Shown here: positions 1 through 8,811 of the stretch, piece after piece
Position numbering within the stretch: position 1 is the first letter of the stretch
Layout of the letters: every line of letters starts with the position of its first letter
NCBI RefSeq assembly: GCF_021699195.1
Contig: NZ_SSXE01000051.1
Span: 1-50,589 of the forward strand
Direction of reading: 5' to 3'
Length of the DNA stretch: 50,589 bases
From: Nonomuraea sp. MG754425
GTDB lineage: Bacteria; Actinomycetota; Actinomycetes; Streptosporangiales; Streptosporangiaceae
The notes under the pieces: generated by a model
What the model was told of the DNA's origin: nothing
What the model saw: only the letters and a program-made list of their open reading frames with translations
The model's database searches: none
Position numbers and translations under genes: made by a program

Positions 1-1
1 C

Positions 2-811
2 ACCCCCGGGATGACGGTCGGCCTCGGCGTCGGCGCCGGAATGATCGGCCTGGTGCTCGTGCTGGTGGCCGTCATCGCCACCCGGGCCGTGGTCACGATG
101 ACCTCCGCGACCGTGGCCCTGGACGACGCGGACGCGGCCCCGTCCACCTCCGGCGAGGCGTCCACCCCGGCCCGGTCCTTCTCCGCCGCCACCCCCGAGC
201 CGTCCCCGTCGGACACCCCGACGCCGTCGGACGAGCCCTCGGTGGACACCTTCCACCCCTCCGACCTCGACTCCCAGAGCACCGACCCGACCCCGATCAC
301 CCCCTCGGCGCTGCTTCCCGCGTTCTTCGTCTCGAAGAAGGGCGTGCGCTACAACCTGAAGGCGAGCGGCGTCAGCGGTTGCCCCGACTCCTACCACAAG
401 AGCAGCGTCCGCACCGCGCTGCGCAAGGCGAGCTGCACCAAGATGGTCAAGGGCGCCTACGTCAACCCGAACGCGCCCTCCAACAGGCGGATCATGGTGT
501 CGGTGTGGGTCGTCCCGCTGAAGAGCGCCGGCCGGGCCGGCACCTTCTACTCGCGGGTCAAGGACGGCTTCGCGGAGGACTGGGGCATCGTGTGCCCCAG
601 GAAGGGCTCGGGGTCCGGCCTGTGCCAGTCGGGGAGCTGGGGCTACGCCCGGTCGTACGGGTGGACGGGCGCCACCCACCGCTACGCGATCCACACCATG
701 GCCCTCTACACCAACCGCAGCAACTCCCCCAGCACGAAGCCGTGGCTCACGGACGCCGCCAAGGCGGCCTGGCAGGCGTCCGGGCCGGTGGTCTACCACG
801 GCGAGGACTGA
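2..811 (+). CDS. Membrane-anchored protein of unknown function, 5' end probably outside the window
   Basis: I do not recognise the family. The first ATG in the window is at 11, but the frame is open to the window edge, there is no ribosome binding site before that ATG, and the hydrophobic segment (residues 2-28 from that ATG) begins at once without a charged lead. The true start is therefore probably upstream. After the membrane segment comes an acidic Ser/Thr/Pro-rich linker (about residues 38-97), then a compact domain of about 165 residues with four cysteines, in GCPDSY, ASCTK, IVCPR and GLCQS, which could form two disulfides outside the cell. The stop codon abuts the stop of the convergent ABC exporter gene with no space between. 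The layout suggests a surface-exposed folded domain held to the membrane by a flexible stalk; function unknown. Confidence 0.7.
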   Translation, partial: TPGMTVGLGVGAGMIGLVLVLVAVIATRAVVTMTSATVALDDADAAPSTSGEASTPARSFSAATPEPSPSDTPTPSDEPSVDTFHPSDLDSQSTDPTPITPSALLPAFFVSKKGVRYNLKASGVSGCPDSYHKSSVRTALRKASCTKMVKGAYVNPNAPSNRRIMVSVWVVPLKSAGRAGTFYSRVKDGFAEDWGIVCPRKGSGSGLCQSGSWGYARSYGWTGATHRYAIHTMALYTNRSNSPSTKPWLTDAAKAAWQASGPVVYHGED

Positions 812-2587
812 CTACCGCGCGCCGTGCCACGAGCGCCACAACTCCGCGTACGCCCCGCCGGCCGCGGCCAGTTCCTCGTGCGTGCCCAGCTCCGTCACCC
901 GCCCGTCGCGCATCACCGCCACCCGGTCGGCGTCGTGGGCCGTCTGGAGCCGGTGCGCGATGGCGATGACCGTGCGGCCTTCGAGCACGGCGGCCAGGGC
1001 GCGCTCGGTGTGGCGGGCGGTGCGGGGGTCCAGCAGGGCGGTGGCCTCGTCCAGGATGAGCGTGTGCGGGTCGGCCAGCACGACGCGGGCCAGCGCCAGT
1101 TGCTGGGAGCGCGCGCCGTCGGGGCGGTGGGCCCCGTGGCCGAGGTCGGTGTCCAGGCCGTCGGGGAGGTCGTCGATCCAGTCGGCGCCCACCGTGGTCA
1201 GGGCCGCGCGCAGGTCGGCGTCGGTGGCGGCGGGGGCGGCGATCCGCAGGTTGTCGCGGACGGTGCCGAGGAACACGTGGTGCTCCTGGGTGACGAGGAC
1301 GACCCGCTCGCGCAGCCGCGCCGGGTCGAGGCCGGCCACGGGGACGCCGCCCACGGTGACGGAGCCCGTCCTCGGGGCGTCCACGCCCGCCAGGAGCCTG
1401 CCCAGCGTGGTCTTGCCCGCGCCGGAGGGGCCGACGATCGCCAGGCGCTCGCCGGGGTGGATGCGCAGGTCCACCCCGTGCAGCACGTCGGGGCCGCCGT
1501 CGTAGGCGTAGCGCGCGCCGCGGACCTCGATGCGGTCGTCGGCGGGGGCGCCCTGCGGCGCCGGCGTGCCCGGCGGCACGGCCGGGCCCTCCACCCGGGC
1601 GAAGGAGGCCGTGCTGCTCTGCAGGTATTCGAGCTGCTGCAGGATGGTGTCGAGCGGGCCGGTGAGCTGGCGCAGGTAGAGGGCCGCGGTCACCACCGTG
1701 CCCAGCGTCACCGCGCCCGGCTCCCCCGTCATCAGCGCGCCGCCGAGCAGCAGGACGGCGGCGACCGGCAGCACGTACGAGACGTCCACCACGGGGAAGA
1801 GCACGCTGCGCAGGGCCAGGGTCCCGAGCCGGGTGCGGCGGCACTCCTCGATCGCCCGCCGGCAGGACTCGATGCGCCGCCGTTCGAGCCGGAGCGCCGC
1901 CACCGTGCGGGCGCCGCCGGTGGTGGCGGCCAGTTCCTCGGCCAGCGCCGAGTTGGCGGCGCCCTCGTCCAGGTACGCCGTGACGGCCCGGCGCAGGTAC
2001 CACCGGGAGGCGAACCAGATGCCCACCAGCCCGGTCAGCCCGCACGCGCCGAGCAGCGGATCCAGCACGAAGACGGCGGCCAGGCCGAGCAGCACCCGGA
2101 CGGCCGCGATGGCCACGTCCGGCCCGGCGTCGCGCAGCGTCGCGCCGATGGCGGCGACGTCCGTGGTGCCCCGGGTGATCAGGTCGCCCGTGCCGGCCCG
2201 CTCGACCACCGAGGACGGCAGCGCCAGCGCCCGTTCGGCGAACCGCTCCCTGACGCGGGCCAGCGCGCGCTCGCCGAAGCGGTGGCCGACGAGGCCCGCG
2301 TATCTGGACAGCAGGAGCTGGGCCAGCGCGCAGACGAGGATGGCCAGGGCCAGCCGGTCCACGGCGCTCGCGCCCGCGCCGGCCTTGACCTCGTCGATGA
2401 TGCGGCCCAGCAGCCACGGGGCGGCCAGGCCGGCGCCCGCGGCCAGGGCGTTGAGCGCGAGCAGGCCGGCGAAGGCGCGGCGGTCGGCCAGGATCAGCCG
2501 CCAGGCGGCACGCCGGGTCTGGGCGGGCGTCGCGACCGGCAGGGACCCGCCGGGTGGCTGGGCCGGCGACGGGGTGGCGGCGCTCAT
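812..2587 (-). CDS. ABC exporter subunit, fused membrane domain and ATPase (catalytic Walker motifs, degenerate signature)
   Basis: Half-transporter of 591 residues: a membrane domain of about six helices (residues about 30-330), then a nucleotide-binding domain. The Walker A motif GPSGAGKTT is intact (Lys392), as are Walker B LILDEAT (Asp513, Glu514) and the switch His in AIAHRL. The ABC signature is not: LSGGQ is replaced by PDGARSQQ. The partner gene just upstream has the reverse defect, so the two most likely form a heterodimer with one working ATP site, built from the Walker motifs of this subunit and the LSGGQ of the other. The start ATG overlaps the partner's stop in an ATGA junction, so the two are translationally coupled. 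Substrate unknown; drugs, peptides or lipids are usual for the family. Confidence 0.93.
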   Translation of the reverse strand: MSAATPSPAQPPGGSLPVATPAQTRRAAWRLILADRRAFAGLLALNALAAGAGLAAPWLLGRIIDEVKAGAGASAVDRLALAILVCALAQLLLSRYAGLVGHRFGERALARVRERFAERALALPSSVVERAGTGDLITRGTTDVAAIGATLRDAGPDVAIAAVRVLLGLAAVFVLDPLLGACGLTGLVGIWFASRWYLRRAVTAYLDEGAANSALAEELAATTGGARTVAALRLERRRIESCRRAIEECRRTRLGTLALRSVLFPVVDVSYVLPVAAVLLLGGALMTGEPGAVTLGTVVTAALYLRQLTGPLDTILQQLEYLQSSTASFARVEGPAVPPGTPAPQGAPADDRIEVRGARYAYDGGPDVLHGVDLRIHPGERLAIVGPSGAGKTTLGRLLAGVDAPRTGSVTVGGVPVAGLDPARLRERVVLVTQEHHVFLGTVRDNLRIAAPAATDADLRAALTTVGADWIDDLPDGLDTDLGHGAHRPDGARSQQLALARVVLADPHTLILDEATALLDPRTARHTERALAAVLEGRTVIAIAHRLQTAHDADRVAVMRDGRVTELGTHEELAAAGGAYAELWRSWHGAR

Positions 2588-4308
2588 GCGACGACCGAGC
2601 CGTCGTCCGCGCCGCGCGAGACGAGCCGGCGGTAGCCGGGGTGCTCGCGCAGCAGGTCGTGGTGCCCGCCGGAGGCCGCCACCACGCCGTCCACCAGGTA
2701 GTGCACGGTGTCCGCGCGGTCCAGGACGAGCGGCGAGGTGCTGGCGACGGCCGTGGTTCGCCCGGCCCGCGCGGCCCGCAGCCGGTCGGCGACGGTGGCC
2801 TCCGTGAGGGCATCGAGGGCCGAGGTGGGCTCGGTGGCCAGGAGGATCTCGGGGTCGGCCAGCAGCGCGCGGGCCAGCCGCACCCGCTGGCGCTGCCCGC
2901 CCGACAGGTTGCGCCCCTGGGCGGCGACGTCCGAGTCGAGCCCGCGCGGGAGCGCCTGGACGATGTCACCGGCCATGGACGCGTGCACCGCCCGGTCGAG
3001 TTCGGCCCCGGACGGTTCCGCGCGGCCCGCGACGACCTCCCGTAACGGGCCGGCGAACAGGTCCGCCTCGTTGTCGGCCAGCAGGATCCGCGCCCGCAGC
3101 CGGGCGGGGTCGAGGTCGCGCAGCCGCAGGCCGCCCCAGGTGGCGTCCGAGGCGGTGAACCCGCCCAGGCGGTCGAGCACCGCCGCCGCGTCCCCCGGGC
3201 GGGCGCTGACCAGCGCGGTCAGCCGGCCGGGCGCGATCTCGACGCCGGAGTCCGGGTCGCGCAGCGGGGCGGGGCCGGCCGGCGGGTGGAGGTCGCCGCC
3301 GGTCGCCGCGGGTTCGAGGTTCAGGAAGCGCACGACCCGGCGGGCGGCGACGAGGCCGCGGCTGATGTCGTAGCCGCCCTCGACGAAGAAGGAGACCGGC
3401 ACCACCAGCACGGCGGCGTACCCGTAGACGGCGACCAGTTCGCCGATCGTGATGTCCCCTTGGGCGGCCATCCGGGCGGCCAGCCAGGTCACCGCGCCCA
3501 GGAACAGCGTGGGCAGCCCCACGCCCAGGGCCCGGATCCAGCTCGTCACCGCCCCGACCCGGTAGCCCTGCTCGCGCAGGTCCTGGGAGGCGTGCCGGTA
3601 GCGGGCGGCGTAGACGTCCTTGCCGCCGAGGCCGTTCAGCACCCGCAGCCCTCCGGCGATGTCGGCGAAGCGGGCGGCGAGCGCGCCCTGGCGGGCGCGG
3701 TAGGCCGTCTCCGCGCCGTCCAGGCGGCGCAGCAGCGGGCCGAGCAGCACGGCGAGCAGCGGCACCCCGAGCAGCACCACGACGGCCAGCAGCGGCGAGA
3801 CGGCCAGCAGCAGCCCGGCCACGACGACGTAGGCGAGCACCGCGCCGACGCCGGGGCCGGTGACGGTGAGCGTGTTGCTGAGGATGGCGGCGTCGCCGAA
3901 GCCGATCGTGACGACCTCCCCGGCGCTCACCCTGCCCGTCAGCGCCGCGCCGAGCCGGGTCGCGTGCCGGGCCACCACCTGGACGGTGCGGAACGCGGCG
4001 TCCAGGCGCACCCTGGTCATGGTCCGGTGGCGCATGATGGCCAGCCAGGCGTTCAGCACTCCCGCGCCGAGCAGGGCGGCGACCCAGCCGGCCAGCGTGT
4101 TCCAGCGTCCCGTGGCCAGCCCGTCGTCGATGGCCCGCGACAGCAGGTACGGCGGCAGCGTCAGGCCCACCATCCACGAGGAGCCGAGGGTCGCGCCCGC
4201 CATGACCCGGCCGCGTTGCCGGGTGACGAGCCACCACAGGTAGCGTCCCGGGCCGCGGCGGTCGGGCTCGCCGGGGTCGCTCGCCGGGGTCGTCATCCGC
4301 TCCGCCAT
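2584..4308 (-). CDS. ABC exporter subunit, fused membrane domain and ATPase (intact signature, lost Walker A and B)
   Basis: About 574 residues: a membrane domain of about six helices followed by an ATPase domain. The signature LSGGQRQR (residues 468-475) is perfect. The P-loop reads SARPGDAAA (about 368-376) with no GxxGxGK and no lysine, the Q-loop glutamine is replaced (LLADNE), Walker B is ILLATEP without its aspartate, and the switch histidine is replaced (ASTSP). This subunit should not hydrolyse ATP itself but can complete the partner's site. I chose ATG 4308, which has AGGGTG about 8 bases upstream. Alternatives are GTG 4356, 11 bases from the regulator stop and without a ribosome site, and ATG 4296. 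It follows the GntR gene on the same strand with a gap of about 58 bases and may share its transcript. Confidence 0.9.
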   Translation of the reverse strand: MAERMTTPASDPGEPDRRGPGRYLWWLVTRQRGRVMAGATLGSSWMVGLTLPPYLLSRAIDDGLATGRWNTLAGWVAALLGAGVLNAWLAIMRHRTMTRVRLDAAFRTVQVVARHATRLGAALTGRVSAGEVVTIGFGDAAILSNTLTVTGPGVGAVLAYVVVAGLLLAVSPLLAVVVLLGVPLLAVLLGPLLRRLDGAETAYRARQGALAARFADIAGGLRVLNGLGGKDVYAARYRHASQDLREQGYRVGAVTSWIRALGVGLPTLFLGAVTWLAARMAAQGDITIGELVAVYGYAAVLVVPVSFFVEGGYDISRGLVAARRVVRFLNLEPAATGGDLHPPAGPAPLRDPDSGVEIAPGRLTALVSARPGDAAAVLDRLGGFTASDATWGGLRLRDLDPARLRARILLADNEADLFAGPLREVVAGRAEPSGAELDRAVHASMAGDIVQALPRGLDSDVAAQGRNLSGGQRQRVRLARALLADPEILLATEPTSALDALTEATVADRLRAARAGRTTAVASTSPLVLDRADTVHYLVDGVVAASGGHHDLLREHPGYRRLVSRGADDGSVVA

Positions 4309-4366
4309 GTACCGCACCCTAGTGAGCGGGCCGGACGCGCTCTCGGCCGGGGACACCCGGCGCGCG

Positions 4367-5080
4367 TCAGGCGCGCAGCTTGACCACGTAGCGGTAGCGG
4401 TCGCCGCGGGCCGCCGAGCGGGTGTACTCGACCGGCCGGCCCGCCCGGTCGTACGTCCAGCGCCTGATGACGATGACCGGGCTGCCGGGTGTGACGCCGA
4501 GCACGCCCGCCTCCCGCTCGTCGGCGGCCTCGGCGTGGATGCTCTCGGTGGCCTCGGCGACGCGGGTGTCGAGGTCCTCGGCGAGCGAGGCGTACAGGGA
4601 CTGGCGGCGGGACAGCGCCGCGGGGTCGATGCGGGAGCCGATCCGGTCGGGCAGCCAGGAGTCGAGCAGCGCGAAGGGGGAGCCGGAGCCGGTCCTGACC
4701 CGGCGGACCAGCCACACGGCCTCGGAGGGCAGGAAGCCGAGGATCTCCAGCGGGGGGCTCGGGTCGCGGCGGATCTCGACGCCGGTGATGCCCGGTTCGA
4801 GCCCGAGGTCGCGCAGCAGCGTGGTGAAGCTGCGCAGGTTGCCGAGCGAGTGGCTGATGCCGATCTCCACGTTGACGTAGCTGCCCGAGCCGCGCCGCCG
4901 GGTGATGAGGTTGGCGGTGGCCAGGCGGTCGAGGGCGACCCGCACGGTGTTCCTGCTGACGCCGTACTCCTCGGTCAGCGCCTCCTCGGACGGCAGCCGT
5001 TCTCCCGGTTTGTAGCGGCCCTCCAGGATCTGCGTGCGCAACGAGTCGGCGACGATCTCATGCGCATGGCGCTTGGTCAT
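4367..5080 (-). CDS. GntR-family transcriptional regulator, HutC/UTRA type
   Basis: Regulator of 237 residues. The N-terminal winged helix (about residues 5-70) has the typical GntR pattern LRTQILEGRYKPGERLPSE, then a recognition region around YGVSRNTVRVALDRL. The rest is a UTRA effector-binding domain that ends with the characteristic RPVEYTRS followed by the strand RYRYVVKL. Start ATG 5080 was chosen because GGGGAG lies 8 bases upstream; a start at 5098 would place that site inside the gene. It is divergent from the sugar/nucleoside ABC operon at 5278, and GntR/UTRA proteins usually repress the adjacent uptake operon in response to a sugar or sugar phosphate. Its association with a PfkB kinase and an ADP-ribosylglycohydrolase matches yegW of E. 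coli. It may also lie in the transcript of the exporter genes downstream. Confidence 0.9.
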   Translation of the reverse strand: MTKRHAHEIVADSLRTQILEGRYKPGERLPSEEALTEEYGVSRNTVRVALDRLATANLITRRRGSGSYVNVEIGISHSLGNLRSFTTLLRDLGLEPGITGVEIRRDPSPPLEILGFLPSEAVWLVRRVRTGSGSPFALLDSWLPDRIGSRIDPAALSRRQSLYASLAEDLDTRVAEATESIHAEAADEREAGVLGVTPGSPVIVIRRWTYDRAGRPVEYTRSAARGDRYRYVVKLRA

Positions 5081-5169
5081 GCGGGCATCTCCCCTCACTC
5101 ACGAAGCAGGCGCAGACCGAAGTATCAGTTCCAGACGACCAGCACAACATATACCAACAGCATCCGGAT

Positions 5170-5214
5170 TTGTACCTACAACTATTGACACTGATGGGTA
5201 CTGATTCCTAGCCT
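5170..5214 (+). promoter_or_regulatory. Promoter and candidate operator of the 5278-11799 operon
   Basis: A good -35 box TTGACA (5185-5190) and a -10 box TAGCCT (5209-5214) are 18 bases apart and read toward the binding-protein gene. Just upstream is the inverted repeat TTGTA-CC-TACAA (5170-5181), and ACTGAT occurs twice across the promoter (5190-5195 and 5200-5205). The repeats are candidate sites for the divergent GntR protein; that assignment is inference. The whole intergenic region is 5081-5277. Confidence 0.6.
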
Positions 5215-5277
5215 GTGCGACACAGGCGGCACGGGGCGCGCCTTTCTGACCTGTCAGTCGTCTCGTGAGGATGCGAT

Positions 5278-6318
5278 ATGCGAAACATCAGAGCCGGAAT
5301 CGTGGCAACCCTGACGGCGGTCGTGCTGACGGCCTGCTCGACGGTGGGCGGCGCGGCCGGCCCGAGCACCGCGCCGGACGGCGGCGCGGGCAGCGGCGAC
5401 GGGGGCGGCGGCCAGAAGGTGGCCTTCGTCTCCCAGGTGGAGGGGGTCCCGTACTTCTCCGCCTTCAAGCAGGGCGCGCAGGAGACCGCCCGCTCGCTGG
5501 GCATGTCCTACACCCAGGCGGGCCCGGCCACCGCCGACGCGACCGAGCAGGTCCGCATCTTCAACAGCCTCGTCCAGCAGGGCTACGCCGCGATCGCGGT
5601 CTCCCCGCTCGACCCCCGCTCCATGAACCCCGCCATCGCGGCGGCGCGGCAGAAGGGCATCGTCGTGATCACCTCCGACGCCGACGCGCCCGGCAGCGAG
5701 CGTCAGCTCTTCACGCAGCAGGCCACCGACGCCGCGCTCGGCGCGACCGTCATGGACGAGATCGCCGGGCAGATGGGCGGCAAGGGCGAGTACGGCATCG
5801 TCTCGGGCGCGGCGGACACCCAGACGTTCAACAACTGGGTGGCCGAGGCGCGCAAGCGGCAGGAGTCCGCCTACCCGCAGATGCGGCTCGTCGGCGGGGT
5901 GCGCTACACCGCCGACACCGCGCAGGCGCTGAAGGAGGCGCAGGACCTGATGACCGCGAACCCCGGCCTCAAGGGCCTCATCGCGGTGCCCTCGACGGCC
6001 GTGCCCGGAGTGGCGCAGGCCGTCCAGAACGCCGGCAAGGCCGGGCAGGTCGCCGTCTCCGGCTTCGGCTCGCCCAAGACGGCCCGGACGTTCGTCGATT
6101 CCGGCGCGATGACCTCCACCGTCCTGTGGGACGTGCCCCAGCTCGGCATCCTGACCGTCTGGGCGATGAAGCAGCTCCTCGACGGCAAGGAGATCGCCGC
6201 CGAGTCCACCGTGCCGGGGCTCGACGAGCCGGTGAAGTACGACGCCACCGGCAAGACGCTGGTGCTCGGCCCGCCGATGGTCTTCACCAAGGCCAACATC
6301 GGGCAGTTCGACTACTAG
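5278..6318 (+). CDS. Sugar/nucleoside ABC importer, lipoprotein binding protein (ribose/rhamnose type)
   Basis: 346-residue periplasmic-binding-protein fold of the family that includes RbsB, LsrB and RhaS. A lipoprotein signal ends in the lipobox LTAC (Cys at residue 20), followed by a Gly/Ser-rich tether to about residue 45, so the protein is anchored outside the membrane. Features of the fold are visible: KVAFVSQVEGVPYFSAFKQG at the start of domain one, the AIAVSPLDPRS segment and the VVITSDADAP strand. ATG 5278 has GAGG 8 bases upstream. It is first in a six-gene operon with the ATPase, two permeases, kinase and ADP-ribosylglycohydrolase. The exact ligand is unknown; ribose, a nucleoside or a deoxysugar would fit the neighbours. 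Confidence 0.93.
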   Translation: MRNIRAGIVATLTAVVLTACSTVGGAAGPSTAPDGGAGSGDGGGGQKVAFVSQVEGVPYFSAFKQGAQETARSLGMSYTQAGPATADATEQVRIFNSLVQQGYAAIAVSPLDPRSMNPAIAAARQKGIVVITSDADAPGSERQLFTQQATDAALGATVMDEIAGQMGGKGEYGIVSGAADTQTFNNWVAEARKRQESAYPQMRLVGGVRYTADTAQALKEAQDLMTANPGLKGLIAVPSTAVPGVAQAVQNAGKAGQVAVSGFGSPKTARTFVDSGAMTSTVLWDVPQLGILTVWAMKQLLDGKEIAAESTVPGLDEPVKYDATGKTLVLGPPMVFTKANIGQFDY

Positions 6319-6325
6319 GAGCGAC

Positions 6326-7822
6326 GTGCGCACCATCCTCTCGGTGACCGGGCTGTCCAAGAGCTTCGGAGCCACCGCCGCGCTCACCGACGTCGGCTTC
6401 ACGCTGGCGGCCGGCGAGCGGCTGGCGCTGCTCGGCGAGAACGGCGCCGGCAAGTCCACCCTGATCAAGCTCATCGCCGGCGTGCACCGTCCGGACGCCG
6501 GCGAGATGACGCTCGACGGCGCGCCGCACCGGCCGTCCTCCCCGGGGGACGCGCTGGCCGGGGGCGTCAGCGTCGTCTACCAGGAGCCGTCGTTCTTCCC
6601 CCGGATGTCGGTGCTGGAGAACCTCTTCGTCGGCCGGGAGCCGCGCGACCGCCTCGGCCAGGTCGACTGGCGCGGCATGCGCGGGCGCGGCGCGGAGCTG
6701 TTCCGGCGGCTCGACGTCCCCGTGGAGCTGCTGAACCGGCGGATGGACGCGCTCAGCCTGGCCGAGCAGCAGCTCGCCCTGATCGCCAGGGCGGTCGACG
6801 TGGACGCCAAGGTGCTGATCCTGGACGAGCCCACCTCGATCCTCACCGACGCCGAGGCCCGCCGGCTGTTCCGCGTCGTGCGACGGCTGTCCGACGCCGG
6901 CGTGGGCATCCTCTACATCACCCACCGCTTCGAGGAGCTGGAGCACGTCGCCGACCGGTTCATCGTGCTCAAGGACGGGCGACTCGCGGGCGACCTGCCC
7001 GCCTCGGCGGCCGACCACGACCGCATCCTGGAGATGATGTCGGGCCGGCCGGTCAACGCCACCATCAGCCGCACGGCCGCCGACCCCGGCCCCGTGGTGC
7101 TGGAGGCCGAGGGGATCACGGTGCCCGGGGCGCTGTCCGGCGTCGGCCTGACCGTCCGCGAGGGCGAGGTCGTCGGCCTGTACGGGCTGGTCGGCGCGGG
7201 ACGTACGGAGCTGGCGCTGACCGTCTTCGGCATGCTGCGCCCCAGCGCGGGCTCGATGCGGGTGCGGGGCGAGCCGTACGCGCCCAAGAGCCCCCGCGAC
7301 GCCATGGCGCGCGGGATCGCCTACCTGCCCGAGGACCGCAAGACGCAGGGCGTCTTCCCCGGCATGGACACGATGAGCAACCTCACCGCCGTCCGGCTGC
7401 CCGCCCTGCTCGGGCGGCTCGGCGTCATCCGGCGGGCACAGGAGCGCGAGCTCGCCGCCACCTGGGTGCGCTCGCTCCGGATCAAGGCCCCGACGCTGGG
7501 CTTCCCCGTCACCGGCCTGTCCGGCGGGCACCAGCAGAAGGTGCTCTTCGCCCGCCAGCTCGTCACCGACCCGGCGATCCTCATCCTGGACGAGCCCACC
7601 CGGGGCATCGACGTGGCCACCAAGACCGACATCCAGCAGCGGCTGGTGGAGGTGGCCCGCGAGGGCACGGCGGTGCTGGTCATCTCCAGCGACCTGCCGG
7701 AGCTGCTGGCCGTCTCCGACCGCGTCTACGTCATGCGGGACGGCCGGATGGCCGCCGAGCTGCACGGCGACGAGCTGACCGAGGACGGCGTGCTGCGCGC
7801 CACGATGGGGGTGAGCCGGTGA
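6326..7822 (+). CDS. Sugar ABC importer, double ATPase (RbsA/MglA type)
   Basis: 498 residues with two nucleotide-binding domains in tandem, as in RbsA, MglA and RhaT. The first domain has Walker A GENGAGKST (residues 37-45), signature LSLAEQQ and Walker B VLILDEPTS. The second has the usual family variant GLVGAGRTE, in which the Walker lysine is arginine, then the diagnostic YLPEDRKTQG, signature LSGGHQQK and Walker B ILILDEPTRG. GTG 6326 follows GGAGCGAC. The gene lies 7 bases after the binding-protein gene and overlaps the first permease gene by 4 bases, so it is cotranslated with it. It powers uptake through the permeases at 7819 and 8808. Confidence 0.95.
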   Translation: MRTILSVTGLSKSFGATAALTDVGFTLAAGERLALLGENGAGKSTLIKLIAGVHRPDAGEMTLDGAPHRPSSPGDALAGGVSVVYQEPSFFPRMSVLENLFVGREPRDRLGQVDWRGMRGRGAELFRRLDVPVELLNRRMDALSLAEQQLALIARAVDVDAKVLILDEPTSILTDAEARRLFRVVRRLSDAGVGILYITHRFEELEHVADRFIVLKDGRLAGDLPASAADHDRILEMMSGRPVNATISRTAADPGPVVLEAEGITVPGALSGVGLTVREGEVVGLYGLVGAGRTELALTVFGMLRPSAGSMRVRGEPYAPKSPRDAMARGIAYLPEDRKTQGVFPGMDTMSNLTAVRLPALLGRLGVIRRAQERELAATWVRSLRIKAPTLGFPVTGLSGGHQQKVLFARQLVTDPAILILDEPTRGIDVATKTDIQQRLVEVAREGTAVLVISSDLPELLAVSDRVYVMRDGRMAAELHGDELTEDGVLRATMGVSR

Positions 7823-8811
7823 GCACGACCGCCCTCTCCCCCGCGACCGAGCCCTCGGCCCGCGTGCTGACCCTGCTGCGCGACGCGCTGCTGCCGCTCC
7901 TCCTCGTCGCCGAGGTGATCTTCTTCGGCCTGGCCGCCCCCGACTTCCTGTCGGCGTCGAACCTGGCCAACGTCGTGATCAACTCGGCCGACCTGGCCCT
8001 GCTCGCCGCCGGGATGACGCTGGTCGTCCTGCTGGCGGGGATCGACGTGTCGGTCGGCCCCATGCTGGGCGTGGTCGCCTGGGTCGGGGCCACGCTGTTC
8101 GTCTCCGGCCTGCCGCCGGTGCTCGTGGTGCTGGCCTCGGTGCTGCTCGGCGGGCTGCTCGGCGCGATCAACGCCGGGCTGATCGTCGGCGGGCGGATCT
8201 CCCCCATCATCGCCACCCTCGGCACCGCCGCCGTCTTCAAGACCGTGCTGTTCGTCCTGTGGGACAGCACCGACGTCTTCGCCGGCCCGGTCCTGCCGGT
8301 GCTCGGGCCCGCCCGCGCGGGCGGCGTCCCGCTGGTCGGCCTGGTCGTCCTGGTGGCGTTCGGGATCTTCGCGTACGTGCTGCGCCGCCGGGTGTTCGGC
8401 CGGCGGCTGTTCGCCATCGGCAACGACGCGGAGGGCGCCCGGCTGCTCGGGGTGCCCGTCGGGCGCACCTCGTTCGCGGCGTACGTGCTCGTGGGCGCCC
8501 TCGTCGGCCTCGCCGCCCTGATCTACGTGGGACGGGTGGGCGTGGTGCAGGCCACCGCCGGCCAGGAGCTGACCCTGCCCGCCATCGCCGCCGTGGTCGT
8601 CGGCGGCACCAGCATCCTGGGCGGCGAGGGCGGCGTGCTGCGCACCCTCGGCGGCCTGGTCTTCATCGCGCTGCTGCAGAACGGGGTCGTCCTGATGGGC
8701 GTGCCGCCGCTGTGGAACGGGGTGCTGGTCGGCCTGGCCGTCGCCCTCGCGGTGGCCTTCGACGTCGTGACCCGGCGCACCCTCGACAAGCGGATCGGAG
8801 CGCAGAAATGA
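7819..8811 (+). CDS. Sugar ABC importer permease 1 (RbsC type)
   Basis: 330-residue very hydrophobic protein of the branched-chain/ribose permease family (BPD_transp_2). About eight to ten membrane segments run from residue 18 to 320. Family features are LLAGIDVSVGP near residue 73, the cytoplasmic loop VFGRRLFAIGNDAEGARLLG that contacts the ATPase, and VVGGTSILGGEG late in the protein. It begins with GTG in a GTGA overlap with the ATPase gene and ends in an ATGA overlap with the second permease. The two permeases should form the heterodimeric channel of one importer. Confidence 0.94.
   Translation: MSTTALSPATEPSARVLTLLRDALLPLLLVAEVIFFGLAAPDFLSASNLANVVINSADLALLAAGMTLVVLLAGIDVSVGPMLGVVAWVGATLFVSGLPPVLVVLASVLLGGLLGAINAGLIVGGRISPIIATLGTAAVFKTVLFVLWDSTDVFAGPVLPVLGPARAGGVPLVGLVVLVAFGIFAYVLRRRVFGRRLFAIGNDAEGARLLGVPVGRTSFAAYVLVGALVGLAALIYVGRVGVVQATAGQELTLPAIAAVVVGGTSILGGEGGVLRTLGGLVFIALLQNGVVLMGVPPLWNGVLVGLAVALAVAFDVVTRRTLDKRIGAQK

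Noticed and set aside
747..2969. A 740-codon open frame on the minus strand across both ABC exporter genes
   Set aside because: It is rich in Arg, Pro, Gly and Ala with no domain pattern, and overlaps two well supported genes. Long spurious frames are normal at this GC content.
5208..6474. Long minus-strand frames opposite the binding-protein gene
   Set aside because: They are low-complexity antisense frames opposite a lipoprotein gene with clear start and signal.
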